A stretch of 64,000 nucleotides of DNA from Bacteroidia bacterium (GTDB taxonomy: Bacteria; Bacteroidota; Bacteroidia; 2-12-FULL-35-15), in contig JAURXZ010000006.1 in NCBI GenBank assembly GCA_030654175.1, positions 215,475 to 279,474 on the forward strand. Reading direction: 5' to 3'. A program made the translations under genes and the position numbers. The notes beneath the pieces were generated by a model. That model saw only the letters and a program-made list of their open reading frames with translations, did not search any database and was not told where the DNA came from. Positions 43,176 through 52,910 of this stretch are shown piece by piece (within the stretch, counting starts at the first letter, position 1; each line of letters begins with the position of its first letter).

Positions 43176-43247
43176 GCCACAAAGGCTGGAAGGGGCAATG
43201 GTTCTAATACTTCTTTGAGTTCCTTTGTGATTTTATGCCTATGTGGC
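43176..43247. repeat. GCCACAAAGGC-type palindrome
   Basis: GCCACAAAGGC (43176-43186) pairs imperfectly with CCTTTGTGATTTTATGCC…GTGGC (43222-43247). It is the only structure in the 43063-43296 gap besides a likely mmsA promoter region. Confidence 0.65.
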
Positions 43248-43296
43248 AATTTCAGGTTTTAAAAATTTTATGAACAAAGGCTATTGTCTTCATATA

Positions 43297-44523
43297 TTAA
43301 AGATCAATACTCTGTGCAGCTATCCATCCGCTGCTCCAGGCATTTTGAAAATTGAAGCCACCGGTTATACCATCCACATCCATAATTTCACCTGCAAAAT
43401 AAAGGTTGGGAACCAGTTTACTTTGCATTGTACTGAAATCAATTTCTTTTAAACTGATGCCTCCGCAAGTAACGAACTCCTCTTTGAAAGTAGTTTTCCC
43501 CTGCACTTTGTATTCATCATTAATGATAATGGTGATAAGAATATTTGAGTTTTTTTTTGGCAGATCAGCCCAGCGGGTGGTTTCGGAGATCCCGGCTTTA
43601 TTTACAAAATATTCCCAAAGTCGTTTTGGCAACTCTACCGGGCAATTATTCAACACCATTTTCCCTGGGTTTTCAGCGCGTTGATTGGCAAACTCAATTC
43701 GTAATTTTTCTTCGGTATATTTTGGTAACCAATTTATTAATGCAGTAAAATTATAGTTCAAATCGCTTAAAAAACGTGCCCCCCAGGCCGAGGCTTTAAG
43801 TATACCAGGGCCACTCATCCCCCAATGGGTTATTAATAAAGGACCTTCCGTTTCTAATTTCGTTCCCTGAACACGAACTTTTGCATTAGGCACGGAAACA
43901 CCCATCAATTGGGTAACCGGATTATTTGGAATATTAAACGTAAATAAAGATGGCACTGGTTTTATTATGGTATGTCCCAATTTTTTCAACCAATCATAGG
44001 CTGTATCTTTCGGATTTCCACCTGTTGCAATAATTAATTTATCACATTCAAAACTGCCGCCACCATTGGCTGATAAGGTAAATGTATTATTTTCGTTTTT
44101 TATGATTTCAGTGATGTCTACATTTAATTTTATTTTTACTCCTGCTTTTTCAGCCTCCTGCATCAGGCAATTGATAATGGTTTCAGAATTATCTGTTACA
44201 GGAAACATCCTTCCATCTTTTTCTGTTTTTAGTTCAACTCCATGCTGCTCAAACCATTTTACTGTATCTGTTGCGGAGAATCTGCTAAAAGCATTCCGCA
44301 ATTCTTTTTCGCCCCGGGGATAGTTTTTTATCAGCAAAGAATTATCAAAACAAGCATGGGTAACATTACATCTCCCACCACCCGAAACACGCACTTTTGA
44401 AAGCAGTTTCGAGCTTTTTTCAAATAAGGAGACAGAATAATCCGGATGAAGTTGTGCAGAGTTAATAGCAGCAAAAAAACCGGCTGCCCCGCCACCAACA
44501 ATAATAATATGTTTTGAATTCAA
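43297..44523 (-). CDS. BaiN/RdsA-like NAD(P)/FAD-dependent oxidoreductase (HI0933 family)
   Basis: 408 residues. FAD site IIVGGGAAGFFAAINSA at the N-terminus, then KVRVSGGGRCNVTH, the family's best-known stretch, LIIATGG, and the C-terminal VDGITGGFNFQNAWSSGWIAAQSI. The HI0933 family includes a bile-acid reductase (BaiN) and other flavoproteins; the substrate here is unknown. Cytoplasmic. Followed upstream by cbpM with a 19-base gap, possibly one operon. Confidence 0.92.
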   Translation of the reverse strand: MNSKHIIIVGGGAAGFFAAINSAQLHPDYSVSLFEKSSKLLSKVRVSGGGRCNVTHACFDNSLLIKNYPRGEKELRNAFSRFSATDTVKWFEQHGVELKTEKDGRMFPVTDNSETIINCLMQEAEKAGVKIKLNVDITEIIKNENNTFTLSANGGGSFECDKLIIATGGNPKDTAYDWLKKLGHTIIKPVPSLFTFNIPNNPVTQLMGVSVPNAKVRVQGTKLETEGPLLITHWGMSGPGILKASAWGARFLSDLNYNFTALINWLPKYTEEKLRIEFANQRAENPGKMVLNNCPVELPKRLWEYFVNKAGISETTRWADLPKKNSNILITIIINDEYKVQGKTTFKEEFVTCGGISLKEIDFSTMQSKLVPNLYFAGEIMDVDGITGGFNFQNAWSSGWIAAQSIDL

Positions 44524-44542
44524 AATTGGTTTTTATTTTATA

Positions 44543-44845
44543 TTACACACCATTATCTTCATACAAGCTCAGCTTGTTTTTGAGAGTAATAATTTCATCC
44601 TGCATATCATTTACACGATTTAATAAATGAGTGATGGCTTCAATACCTTCTATATTTATATCGAGGTCGTAATATAATCGTAAGATTTTTTCTAATTTTT
44701 GTAATTGATCAGCATCAATATACGATGTTTCTTTAACAGTAGTAACTTCAACCAATCCAAATTCCTGTAAAGAACTTATAAAAGAAATTTCAATTTTATG
44801 ATTGATACAAAATTCTTCTGCCGATATTAAATTTCCTGTTTCCAT
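44543..44845 (-). CDS. cbpM: Chaperone modulator CbpM
   Basis: 100 residues: a MerR-like helical start (LISAEEFCINHKIEISFISSLQEFGLVEV) and a C-terminal coiled coil (LLNRVNDMQDEIITLKNKLSLYE). CbpM binds the J-domain of CbpA and blocks its action on DnaK. It lies 18 bases after cbpA, the usual pairing. Confidence 0.9.
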   Translation of the reverse strand: METGNLISAEEFCINHKIEISFISSLQEFGLVEVTTVKETSYIDADQLQKLEKILRLYYDLDINIEGIEAITHLLNRVNDMQDEIITLKNKLSLYEDNGV

Positions 44846-44863
44846 TGGTTTAATTTTTTAAAA

Positions 44864-45760
44864 TTAAGATTGCGACAATTCAAGAAATAACTCTTTTTGT
44901 TTTTCAGTTAAATTTGTTGGAATTTTAATGGAATAGGTTATTAATAAATCTCCAAATTGCCCTTCCTTTTTATAAACAGGAAATCCTTTACCTTTTAACT
45001 TTACTTTGGTTCCATTTTGCGTTTCGGGTGGTACTTTGAGCTTTACTTTTCCACTAAGAGTATCAATGGTTATTTCACCGCCTAATACGGCTGTGAATAG
45101 ATCTAAATCAACTGTTGAATATAAATTATCCCCCTCGCGTTTAAATTTGGTATTGTTGGTTATAGAAAATGAAATGAATAGATCACCTGCAGGACCGCCA
45201 TTAACACCAGGCCCACCATGACCTCCAATTTTTATTGTTTGTCCGTTTTCAATTCCGGCAGGTATTGTGATCCGAATATTTTTACCATTAACAGATAACG
45301 TTTGTTGGTGCGTTTGATAAGCATCGATCAAATTAAGCTGTACTTCCGCATTAAAATCCTGTCCACGGAACTTAGCTTGTCTCCCACCCCTTCCGCCACC
45401 GGATTGCCCTCCAAACATAGAACCGAAAAAATCAGAAAAATCATCACCACCCTGAGAACCACCAAATGATTGCTCTCTGCCCCTCTGCCCTGATGATTGT
45501 CTTTGAGATTGTTGCGCTTTTTCGTACTCTTCACCATGCTTCCAATCCTTGCCATATTTATCGAATTTCTTACGACTTTCCGGATCGCTCAACACTTCAT
45601 TGGCTTCATTAATTTGTTGAAATTGTTTGTTAGCTTCTTTATTATTGGGGTTTAGATCGGGGTGGTATTTTCGGGCTAACTTACGATAAGCTTTTTTTAT
45701 GTCCTCTACTGAAGCATCTTTTTTAATTCCTAATATTTTGTAATAATCAACAAATTCCAT
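44864..45760 (-). CDS. cbpA: DnaJ-type co-chaperone CbpA
   Basis: 298 residues. J-domain at 1-70 ([34 protein letters not shown], with the HPD motif), a Gly/Ser/Gln-rich linker ([25 protein letters not shown]), and two C-terminal substrate-binding beta domains; the zinc-finger of DnaJ is absent, as in CbpA. It stimulates DnaK. A dyad resembling CRP/FNR sites lies 48 bases upstream. Confidence 0.94.
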   Translation of the reverse strand: MEFVDYYKILGIKKDASVEDIKKAYRKLARKYHPDLNPNNKEANKQFQQINEANEVLSDPESRKKFDKYGKDWKHGEEYEKAQQSQRQSSGQRGREQSFGGSQGGDDFSDFFGSMFGGQSGGGRGGRQAKFRGQDFNAEVQLNLIDAYQTHQQTLSVNGKNIRITIPAGIENGQTIKIGGHGGPGVNGGPAGDLFISFSITNNTKFKREGDNLYSTVDLDLFTAVLGGEITIDTLSGKVKLKVPPETQNGTKVKLKGKGFPVYKKEGQFGDLLITYSIKIPTNLTEKQKELFLELSQS

Positions 45761-45805
45761 AATTTTTAATTTTGTTTAAAAGTAGCAAAATATCGGATTA
45801 CTTTC

Positions 45806-45821
45806 TGTGATTTTTATCACT
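45806..45821. promoter_or_regulatory. CRP/FNR-like dyad upstream of cbpA
   Basis: TGTGATTTTTATCACT: its core TGAT-TTTT-ATCA is the half-site arrangement of the FNR/CRP family, within a perfect 14-bp dyad apart from the spacer (GTGAT/ATCAC). The same core recurs at 56733-56744. Confidence 0.45.
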
Positions 45822-45894
45822 ATCAAACTTGCAAACAAGTTGATTTAACATTTGTCAATGCAATCAAATCAAGTCTTAAAAGATTTAAAATGAT

Positions 45895-46563
45895 TTATTT
45901 ATTTTCTTTATAATGATATTCAGCTAAAAGCAATTCAATATCTTTCATTAACTGGTTCATTTCGGTTGAATCTACACCATCATAGAACCCTCGTATACGT
46001 TTATCTTTATCTATTAAGGCAAAATTTTGGGTATGAATAAAATCATCAGGGCCACCATCACCTTGTTCGGCATTCAATAAATAACTTTGTCTGGCAATAC
46101 CATACAGATCTTTTTTATCACCTGTAACAAACATCCACTGCTTAGGATCGGCATTGTGTTTTATTGAATATCTTTTTAATTGCCCGACAGTATCAAGTTC
46201 AGGATCAACGGTATGCGATAAAAATTTCACTTCCGTATTTCCTTTGAATTTATCAGCAACCCGTTCCATTTGCGTGCTCATAACCGGACAAATAGTATGG
46301 CAGGTGGTGAAGAAAAAATCAGTTACATAAACACTTCCATCAAAATCCTTTTGTGTGACTGTTTGACTATCCTGATTTATAAAACTAAAATCCTGGATGG
46401 TATGAAAAGTAGTGTCGGTTTTCCCATTTTTTGATTCATATACTTTTTCTCCATAAATCGGAAGATATCTAATAGGTTTATCATTGTCGTAAACAAAAAA
46501 GGCATAGACAAAAACTCCTGCGGCAACAAGCAGTAAAAAAAGATTGATATATTTTATTTTCAT
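45895..46563 (-). CDS. SCO1/SenC family copper chaperone-like protein
   Basis: 222 residues anchored by one N-terminal helix (INLFLLLVAAGVFVYAFFV). The thioredoxin-fold domain shows DFFFTTCHTICPVMSTQM (copper-binding CxxxC), SHTVDPELDT and a C-terminal FIHTQNFALID with the third ligand His. SCO proteins deliver copper to, or reduce, the CuA site of cytochrome oxidase at the outer face of the membrane. Confidence 0.92.
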   Translation of the reverse strand: MKIKYINLFLLLVAAGVFVYAFFVYDNDKPIRYLPIYGEKVYESKNGKTDTTFHTIQDFSFINQDSQTVTQKDFDGSVYVTDFFFTTCHTICPVMSTQMERVADKFKGNTEVKFLSHTVDPELDTVGQLKRYSIKHNADPKQWMFVTGDKKDLYGIARQSYLLNAEQGDGGPDDFIHTQNFALIDKDKRIRGFYDGVDSTEMNQLMKDIELLLAEYHYKENK

Positions 46564-46714
46564 GATTGATTTTTTTGTAAAAAGGAACGCAGATGACGCA
46601 GATTTTTTTATGCTTAAATATGATTTTTGTTTTAAAAAAATGTTGTGTTTAATGCCTTCATAATATTTCGTTTAATTATTTTTCTTCTTAGTGTTTCTTT
46701 GTGTAATTATTGTC

Positions 46715-47200
46715 TTAGTGGTTAATAAGACTATTTTCAATTTCAGTTTTCAAAAATTCATAATTCAATTTTTTTTCAAAAAAGCGGTTTAACTTTTTTT
46801 GATTGTTAATTATTAATGTGGCTGGAATCGCTCCACTCCAATCGTCCGAAATTTTTGGAATAAAATAATTTGCATTAAGTTCGTCCAACAATACTACTTC
46901 TGATCTTATTTTTTTTGTTGAGATGAAAGGTAATAATTTGATTTTTAGATCTTCCTTAAAATCCAAACTCACTAATAGCACTTTTACTTTTTTATTGATA
47001 TAAGTGGTGTTGATACTATCGAAATCGGGCAGTTCTTTAACACATGGAACACACCATGTAGCCCAGAAGTTAACAATATAAGTAGTGTCTGAATTATTTC
47101 GGATACGTTTTTCTAAATCGGTAATTTTAATTACGCTTACATTTTGAGAGTAAATTGTATGTGTAATTAAGGCAAGGGAAATGATCAAAAAATATTTCAT
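46715..47200 (-). CDS. TlpA-like periplasmic thioredoxin
   Basis: 161 residues with a signal peptide ending near IYSQ (residue 19). The active site is VNFWATWCVPCVKELPDF, and a cis-proline region (IPATLIINN) follows later. Such proteins keep periplasmic cysteines reduced, often for cytochrome or oxidase assembly, which fits the SCO gene 151 bases downstream. It starts two bases after the GNAT gene ends, so they are co-transcribed. Confidence 0.9.
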   Translation of the reverse strand: MKYFLIISLALITHTIYSQNVSVIKITDLEKRIRNNSDTTYIVNFWATWCVPCVKELPDFDSINTTYINKKVKVLLVSLDFKEDLKIKLLPFISTKKIRSEVVLLDELNANYFIPKISDDWSGAIPATLIINNQKKLNRFFEKKLNYEFLKTEIENSLINH

Positions 47201-47202
47201 TA

Positions 47203-47601
47203 TTACGTTTTCCGTTTTATTATATAACCGTTTTCTACTTTTTCAAAACCTACTTTTGGATAATATTCCATTGCAGATGTTGTGGAAAGTAAAAGCAACA
47301 TCGTCTGCTCACCTATAGCTTGTTGAGTGATATCAATTAATGTTTTTCCGATCCCAAATTTTTGATATTCTTTTTTTACAGCCAGGTCTGAAAGGTAGCA
47401 GCAATAGCTATAATCAGTAACAGATCTGGAAATACCAATTAACTCCATCCCTTTCCAGGCAGTAACAACAAGGTTGGAGTTATCAAGCATTGTTTGCATT
47501 CGCTTTACATCATCAACAGGGCGGTTGATACCGGAGCTTTTGAACACTTCGATCACTGCCTCGGCAGTTACCTTTTCATTTGTTCTGAATTGAATTTCCA
47601 T
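47203..47601 (-). CDS. GNAT-family N-acetyltransferase
   Basis: 132 residues. The acetyl-CoA site motif A is visible in YLSDLAVKKEYQKFGIGKTLID, and the fold closes with YYPKVGFEKVENGYII. The substrate cannot be told. Upstream gene of the thioredoxin with a two-base gap. Confidence 0.88.
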   Translation of the reverse strand: MEIQFRTNEKVTAEAVIEVFKSSGINRPVDDVKRMQTMLDNSNLVVTAWKGMELIGISRSVTDYSYCCYLSDLAVKKEYQKFGIGKTLIDITQQAIGEQTMLLLLSTTSAMEYYPKVGFEKVENGYIIKRKT

Positions 47602-47732
47602 AAGATTATTATTTAATGGTTACAGATAACTGTTACGAATAACGCCCTTCGACAAGCTCAGGGTGACATACGAATTTACGAAACAGGGATATAACTAACA
47701 ACTATTAACTCAATAACCATAAAAAAATTTGC

Positions 47733-47740
47733 TATTTTCG
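47733..47740 (+). promoter_or_regulatory. -7 promoter element of the S9 peptidase gene
   Basis: TATTTTCG, 32 bases before the start codon; no clear -33 TTTG. Similar in form to the elements before ndk and the MutS-like gene. Confidence 0.45.
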
Positions 47741-47771
47741 TTCCCCATCAAAATTATACAAATAAAACAAT

Positions 47772-49952
47772 ATGAAGAAGTTATTTATTATCGGTTTTTC
47801 AATACTCCTGGTTAATAACCTGAGTGCACAAAAAAAAGAGATCACGTTAGAGGATATCTGGAGAACAGGGACATTTCGTAGCAATAGCGTATTAGGTCTG
47901 GTTTCAATGAATGATGGAATTCATTATACGACAATTAAAAAAGATACAATTTTCCGTTTTAGTTATGAAAAAGCAACAGCACCGGAAGTAATTGTAACTA
48001 AAAGTCAATTACTGATCAATGGATCGACTATTAATATTGATGATTATCAATTCAGTTCGGATGAAAACAAAATGTTGATAGCCTCCGAAACCGAACAAAT
48101 TTACCGTCATTCAACCCGTGAAAACTATTATGTTTACGATCGTACAACAAAAACACTAAATCCTGTTACCAAAGGCGAAAAACAAATGCATGCCACCTTT
48201 TCGCCTGATGGAAGTAAAGTAGGATTTGTACGAGGAAATAATATTTTTATTAAAGATCTGGCTTCCGGAAAGGAAACACAAGTTACAACTGATGGCAATC
48301 AAAACAATATCATCAATGGTGCTACTGACTGGGTACATGAAGAAGAGTTCGCTTTTTCAGTAGCTTATTTCTGGAGTCCCGACAGCAAAAAAATTTCTTA
48401 TTACAAATTTGACGAAAGTAAAGTAAAAGAATTTTCATTTGACGAATTTAACAACAAGCTATACCCTACTCAATATCGGTTTAAATATCCGAAAGCAGGA
48501 GAAGATAATTCTATTGTAACTATTCACGTTTATGATCTGGCAAGTGCTTCTGCTAAGCTTATGGATATTGGTAAAGAAACCGACCAATATATTCCACGTG
48601 TTAAATGGACAATGGACGCAAATACACTTTCTATAGTTCGGATGAACCGCCATCAAAACAAATTAGATATAATGTTTGCCAATGCTACCACCGGTGAAAC
48701 AAAAACCATTTATTCTGAAACCACCGATACGTATATTGATATTCATGAAGGTGAAGGAGATTATGTTTATTTCACTGAGGATAAAAAGAGCTTTATTATT
48801 ATGAATGAAAGCGATGGTTTTAATCATTTATACTTATATGATATGAATGGAAAGCTGGTAAATCAGATCACAAAGGGAAACTGGGATGTTGTAAATTTTA
48901 AAGGTATTGACGAAAAAACAAAAACTATTTTTTATACGGCATCTGAAACAACAGCAACAGAAAGAGATATCTATTCAATACAAATGAATGGAAGCGGAAA
49001 GAAAAAAATCTCAATTGAAAAAGGAACACATAACCCGGAGTTCAGCAATGGAATGAAAAATTATATCAATACCTTCTCTTCTGCAAATTCTCCAAGTTCT
49101 ATTGCTATTTACAATGCAAAAGGCAAACAGATTCGAATACTTGAAAATAATGAAGCATTAACAAAAAAAATGCAGGAATTTAATTTGAGTAAAAAAGAAT
49201 TGTTTATGTTCAAAACCACTGAAGGCATTGAATTAAATGCCTGGATGGTAAAACCACCAAATTTCGATCCTTCAAAAAAATATCCTGTATTCCTTACTTT
49301 TTATGGAGGGCCAGGGCGTAATATGGTAAATAATAGTTTTGATGGTGGTGGTTATTTTTGGCACCAAATGCTTGCACAAAAAGGGTATATCGTAATGTGT
49401 GTGGACAATAGAGGAACAGGATACAGAGGGGTTGCATTTAAAAAATGTACCTATAAACAATTGGGGAAATTGGAAGTGGCCGATCAAATAGAAACTGCCA
49501 AATATTTAGGAACCTTGCCTTATGTTGATAAAACCAGAATTGGCACGTTTGGCTGGAGCTTTGGAGGATATTTAAGTTCGTTATGTATTACAAAGGGAGC
49601 CGATTACTTCAAAATGGCTATTGCTGTTGCTCCTGTTACCAACTGGCGTTATTACGACAATATTTATACAGAGCGTTTTATGAGTCTTCCTCAGGAAAAT
49701 GCAAGTGGGTATGATGATAACTCACCGATCAATTATGTTAATAAATTAAAAGGGAAATACCTGCTGATCCATGGAAGTGGCGATGATAATGTTCATTATC
49801 AAAATTCAATGGAAATGATAACAGCATTGGTAAATGCAAATAAACAATTTGATCTGTTTATATATCCTGATAAAAACCATGGAATTTCTGGTGGCAATAC
49901 CCGATTGCATCTATACACAAAAATGACGAATTTTATTTTGGATAATTTGTAG
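47772..49952 (+). CDS. Dipeptidyl peptidase IV-like S9 peptidase
   Basis: 726 residues, normal for DPP IV. Signal peptide ends near LSAQ (residue 20). An eight-bladed propeller domain (~50-480, with YVYDRTTKTLNPV, HATFSPDGSKVGFVRGNNIFI, TDWVHEEEFAF) precedes the hydrolase domain. The triad is Ser596 (FGWSFGGY), Asp671 (GSGDDNVH) and His703 (KNHGI), and the Glu-Glu motif that binds the peptide amino end is present in HEEEFAF. It releases X-Pro dipeptides in the periplasm. The POT transporter gene follows at 50086. Confidence 0.95.
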   Translation: MKKLFIIGFSILLVNNLSAQKKEITLEDIWRTGTFRSNSVLGLVSMNDGIHYTTIKKDTIFRFSYEKATAPEVIVTKSQLLINGSTINIDDYQFSSDENKMLIASETEQIYRHSTRENYYVYDRTTKTLNPVTKGEKQMHATFSPDGSKVGFVRGNNIFIKDLASGKETQVTTDGNQNNIINGATDWVHEEEFAFSVAYFWSPDSKKISYYKFDESKVKEFSFDEFNNKLYPTQYRFKYPKAGEDNSIVTIHVYDLASASAKLMDIGKETDQYIPRVKWTMDANTLSIVRMNRHQNKLDIMFANATTGETKTIYSETTDTYIDIHEGEGDYVYFTEDKKSFIIMNESDGFNHLYLYDMNGKLVNQITKGNWDVVNFKGIDEKTKTIFYTASETTATERDIYSIQMNGSGKKKISIEKGTHNPEFSNGMKNYINTFSSANSPSSIAIYNAKGKQIRILENNEALTKKMQEFNLSKKELFMFKTTEGIELNAWMVKPPNFDPSKKYPVFLTFYGGPGRNMVNNSFDGGGYFWHQMLAQKGYIVMCVDNRGTGYRGVAFKKCTYKQLGKLEVADQIETAKYLGTLPYVDKTRIGTFGWSFGGYLSSLCITKGADYFKMAIAVAPVTNWRYYDNIYTERFMSLPQENASGYDDNSPINYVNKLKGKYLLIHGSGDDNVHYQNSMEMITALVNANKQFDLFIYPDKNHGISGGNTRLHLYTKMTNFILDNL

Positions 49953-50031
49953 GTGCTGAAAGTGACGCTACAGAGTTCTACCTTTTGCTACTCCCCTAAA
50001 CTTCCAAAATTTTCAAATTCATTATTTTTCT

Positions 50032-50039
50032 TATATTCG
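50032..50039 (+). promoter_or_regulatory. -7 promoter element of the POT transporter gene
   Basis: TATATTCG, 47 bases before the start codon; the -33 region is only TTTTC. Confidence 0.45.
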
Positions 50040-50085
50040 CACAGTTTTTAGAAAAAAAGAACCATTTAAACTAAATAAATACAAT

Positions 50086-51999
50086 ATGTCAGAAGTAAAA
50101 CAAAGTCACCCGAAAGGCCTCTATATACTTTTTGTTACTGAAATGTGGGAACGCTTCAGCTATTATGGTATGCGTGCCATTTTCGTATTATTCCTAACAA
50201 AAGCATTAATGTTTGACAAAGCATTTGCAAGTGATATTTATGGAAGTTATACCGGCTTGGTTTATTTAACGCCACTTATTGGTGGTTATATGGCTGATAG
50301 ATACTGGGGGAATAGAAAATCCATTGTTATAGGTGGAATTATGATGGCTTTTGGACAGTTTTTTATGTTTATGGCCGGTTCATTTTATGAAAACATTGAT
50401 GTAGCTCGTATTTTTATGATGGTTGGTTTAACCGCTCTTATTTTAGGAAATGGCTTTTTTAAACCGAACATTTCCACAATGGTTGGTCAGTTATACCCAA
50501 AAGGTGACAAAAGAATTGATTCTGCTTTTACCATATTTTATATGGGAATTAACCTTGGTGCCTTCCTTTCCCCATTAATTTGCGGAGGATTAGGTGATAC
50601 AGGTAATCCGGCTGATTTCAAATGGGGCTTTTTAGCTGCCTGTATTGGTATGACAGTTAGTACAATATTATTTGTATGGTTAAAAAATCACTATATCGTT
50701 ACACCTGAAGGGCTTCCTGTTGGAGCTTCTCCAAATAGAAACAGAGAAACTGCCGAAATTGATACTGTTGCTGAAGCAAAATCTGAATTTACAACCGGAC
50801 AAATTTTCACTTGGGTTGGTATTGAAATTGCTCTTTTTGCCTTATTCTTTTTCCTTGGTCAAGGCGTAATTGGTTCATTTATTTTCTCTTTATCAATTGC
50901 CGCTCCTGGCTTTATTATTTCAGACAGAAGTCTTACCAAAATTGAGAAACAACGTATCTGGGTGATTTTCATCGTTGCCTTTTTTGTGATCTTCTTTTGG
51001 GCTGCATTTGAACAAGCCGGAGCTTCTTTAACATTCTTTGCTGAAGAACAAACCAACAGAGAAGTGGGTATTCATCTTTCAAAAGGAATATTAAGCTCAA
51101 TTTTTCTGGTACTTATTGCAATACTTGCGGTTGTTGGTTACAAAGTATTCACTAAAATGAAAAATGAACAAAAAGGTGTTCGTGAACTTATTTTATTTTT
51201 GGTGACTGGAGCAATCGTATACTTAACGTATGCAATTGTTCAATTCCCTTCGGAAGGTAGTGACATTGATTCTATTCCTGCAAGTTTTTTCCAATCTGTT
51301 AATGCGATAGCAATTGTAATTTGTGCTCCGTTATTTTCTATTTTATGGACATTTTTAGGCAAAAAAAATATAGAGCCTGCATCACCATATAAACAATCTA
51401 TCGGCTTGTTATTATTAGCATTAGGCTATGTTGTAATTGCGTTTGGAGTAAAAGGAATTGAGCCCTCAACAAAAGTGAGTATGATGTGGTTATTGAGTTT
51501 GTACCTTATTCATACGTTTGGTGAATTGTGTTTGTCACCAATAGGTTTATCAATGGTAAACAAATTGGCTCCAATCAAATTTGCTTCATTGCTTATGGGC
51601 GTTTGGTTCTTATCCACTGCTTCTGCAAATAAATTTGCGGGTACGTTAAGTTCTTATTACCCTGAAACAATGGTAACAGTAACTGCGGTTGAAACACAAC
51701 AAACCGAAAAAGGCGTTGTACTCAGCACTAAATTGGACAAACCTGAAGTAATTAATGGTGTTAATTATGTGAGCATTGATGCCATTTCTTTTGAAGGTGT
51801 AAAGGATAAAGCAGTTAAGGCTTCTATTGTTGAGAATATTTTTAAAGACTCTTTAACAAAAGAAAAGGTATTTTTAGGTTATAAGATCGACAGTTTATAT
51901 GCCTTTTTCATGCTGTTTGTTGTAATGGCAGGAATCGCTTCCGTTATCTTATTTTTCCTTTCAAGCAAATTATTAAAAATGATGAATGGAGTTAGGTAG
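50086..51999 (+). CDS. POT-family proton-coupled oligopeptide transporter
   Basis: 637 residues, longer than the ~500 usual for DtpA-type proteins. It shows the PTR2 signature near the N-terminus (EMWERFSYYGMRAIFVLF, the ExxERFxYYG motif) and about 14 membrane helices. Between the last two helices there is a soluble ~70-residue insert (MVTVTAVETQQTEKGVVLSTKLDKPEV…). It imports di- and tripeptides across the inner membrane. The preceding gene makes dipeptides, which supports this substrate. A strong terminator follows. Confidence 0.94.
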   Translation: MSEVKQSHPKGLYILFVTEMWERFSYYGMRAIFVLFLTKALMFDKAFASDIYGSYTGLVYLTPLIGGYMADRYWGNRKSIVIGGIMMAFGQFFMFMAGSFYENIDVARIFMMVGLTALILGNGFFKPNISTMVGQLYPKGDKRIDSAFTIFYMGINLGAFLSPLICGGLGDTGNPADFKWGFLAACIGMTVSTILFVWLKNHYIVTPEGLPVGASPNRNRETAEIDTVAEAKSEFTTGQIFTWVGIEIALFALFFFLGQGVIGSFIFSLSIAAPGFIISDRSLTKIEKQRIWVIFIVAFFVIFFWAAFEQAGASLTFFAEEQTNREVGIHLSKGILSSIFLVLIAILAVVGYKVFTKMKNEQKGVRELILFLVTGAIVYLTYAIVQFPSEGSDIDSIPASFFQSVNAIAIVICAPLFSILWTFLGKKNIEPASPYKQSIGLLLLALGYVVIAFGVKGIEPSTKVSMMWLLSLYLIHTFGELCLSPIGLSMVNKLAPIKFASLLMGVWFLSTASANKFAGTLSSYYPETMVTVTAVETQQTEKGVVLSTKLDKPEVINGVNYVSIDAISFEGVKDKAVKASIVENIFKDSLTKEKVFLGYKIDSLYAFFMLFVVMAGIASVILFFLSSKLLKMMNGVR

Positions 52000-52017
52000 T
52001 ATTGTTTAAAATTAAAC

Positions 52018-52058
52018 AACAGGTCAAACATTTAAGGAAATGTTTGACCTGTTATTTT
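52018..52058 (+). terminator. Terminator of the POT transporter gene
   Basis: A perfect 16-bp stem (AACAGGTCAAACATTT 52018-52033 with its complement 52038-52053), a four-base loop AAGG, and ATTTTTA after it. Confidence 0.88.
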
Positions 52059-52091
52059 TAATTACGATCTTTAATTTTCAAATTAGTTAAA

Positions 52092-52658
52092 ATGATAAAA
52101 AAAGCGATTGCTGTATTAGGTCTTTTTTCAGTTATTATCACCTTCCAAAGTTTTATAAATAAGATCCAAACGCAGGCAGACGAATTGACTGGTCCCGTTA
52201 AATGGTACACTTTTGGTGAAGCTGTTGAATTGCAAAAGAAAAACCCTAAACCAATAATGGTAGATGTTTACACTACCTGGTGTGGCCCTTGTAAAATGAT
52301 GTCGACAAATACATTTGGTAACCCTATTATTGCCAAATACTTAAATGAACATTTCTATCCCGTTAAATTTAATGCAGAAACCCGCGATTCTGTTGCATTC
52401 AATGGTATTGTTTTTAAAAACAATAATCCTCCCGAAACAAAACGTCCGGTTCATGATTTTGCAATATCTATTTTAGATGGCAAGCTTTCTTACCCTTCCG
52501 TAGTATTTTTAGATGCCGATATAAAACGGATACATACGGTAGTGGGCTATTATCAAGCTGTTCAATTTGAACCGATGCTTAAGTTTTTTGCAACTGGTAT
52601 TTACAAAAATACCAAGTATGAAGATTTTCAAAAAACCTTTGTAGGTGAGGTGAAATGA
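52092..52658 (+). CDS. Exported thioredoxin-fold protein
   Basis: 188 residues. The N-terminus MIKKAIAVLGLFSVIITFQSF looks like a signal peptide. The thioredoxin domain has the active site VDVYTTWCGPCKMM and a cis-proline LSYPSVVFLDAD. It may reduce or oxidise periplasmic disulfides. It lies between the POT and the M2 peptidase genes but separated from both by terminator-like palindromes. Confidence 0.9.
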   Translation: MIKKAIAVLGLFSVIITFQSFINKIQTQADELTGPVKWYTFGEAVELQKKNPKPIMVDVYTTWCGPCKMMSTNTFGNPIIAKYLNEHFYPVKFNAETRDSVAFNGIVFKNNNPPETKRPVHDFAISILDGKLSYPSVVFLDADIKRIHTVVGYYQAVQFEPMLKFFATGIYKNTKYEDFQKTFVGEVK

Positions 52659-52739
52659 ACTAATTTGATAATGTGCCAATTTGAAAATTTGATAATAAAC
52701 GTATTTACATTATCAATAGTTTGATGTTTTTTTTAGTTT

Positions 52740-52838
52740 CAGGGCTGAAGCCCACTAATATCAATCATTGTATTAACCCCAGCCTTAAGGCTGGGGTTAA
52801 TACAATGAAACCCAATGAATTAATGGACTTTAGTCCCT
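52740..52838. repeat. Nested palindrome with perfect 19-bp stem
   Basis: A perfect inverted repeat 52766-52784 / 52789-52807 around a TTAA loop, itself inside a weaker outer pair (AGGGCTGAAGCCCACTAAT at 52741 and its counterpart ending TAGTCCC at 52837). Confidence 0.85.
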
Positions 52839-52910
52839 ACTTTAAAAAAATACCTAACCATTAATTATCAAATTAACTGATGAACAATTACTCTATATAA
52901 AAATCAAAAA

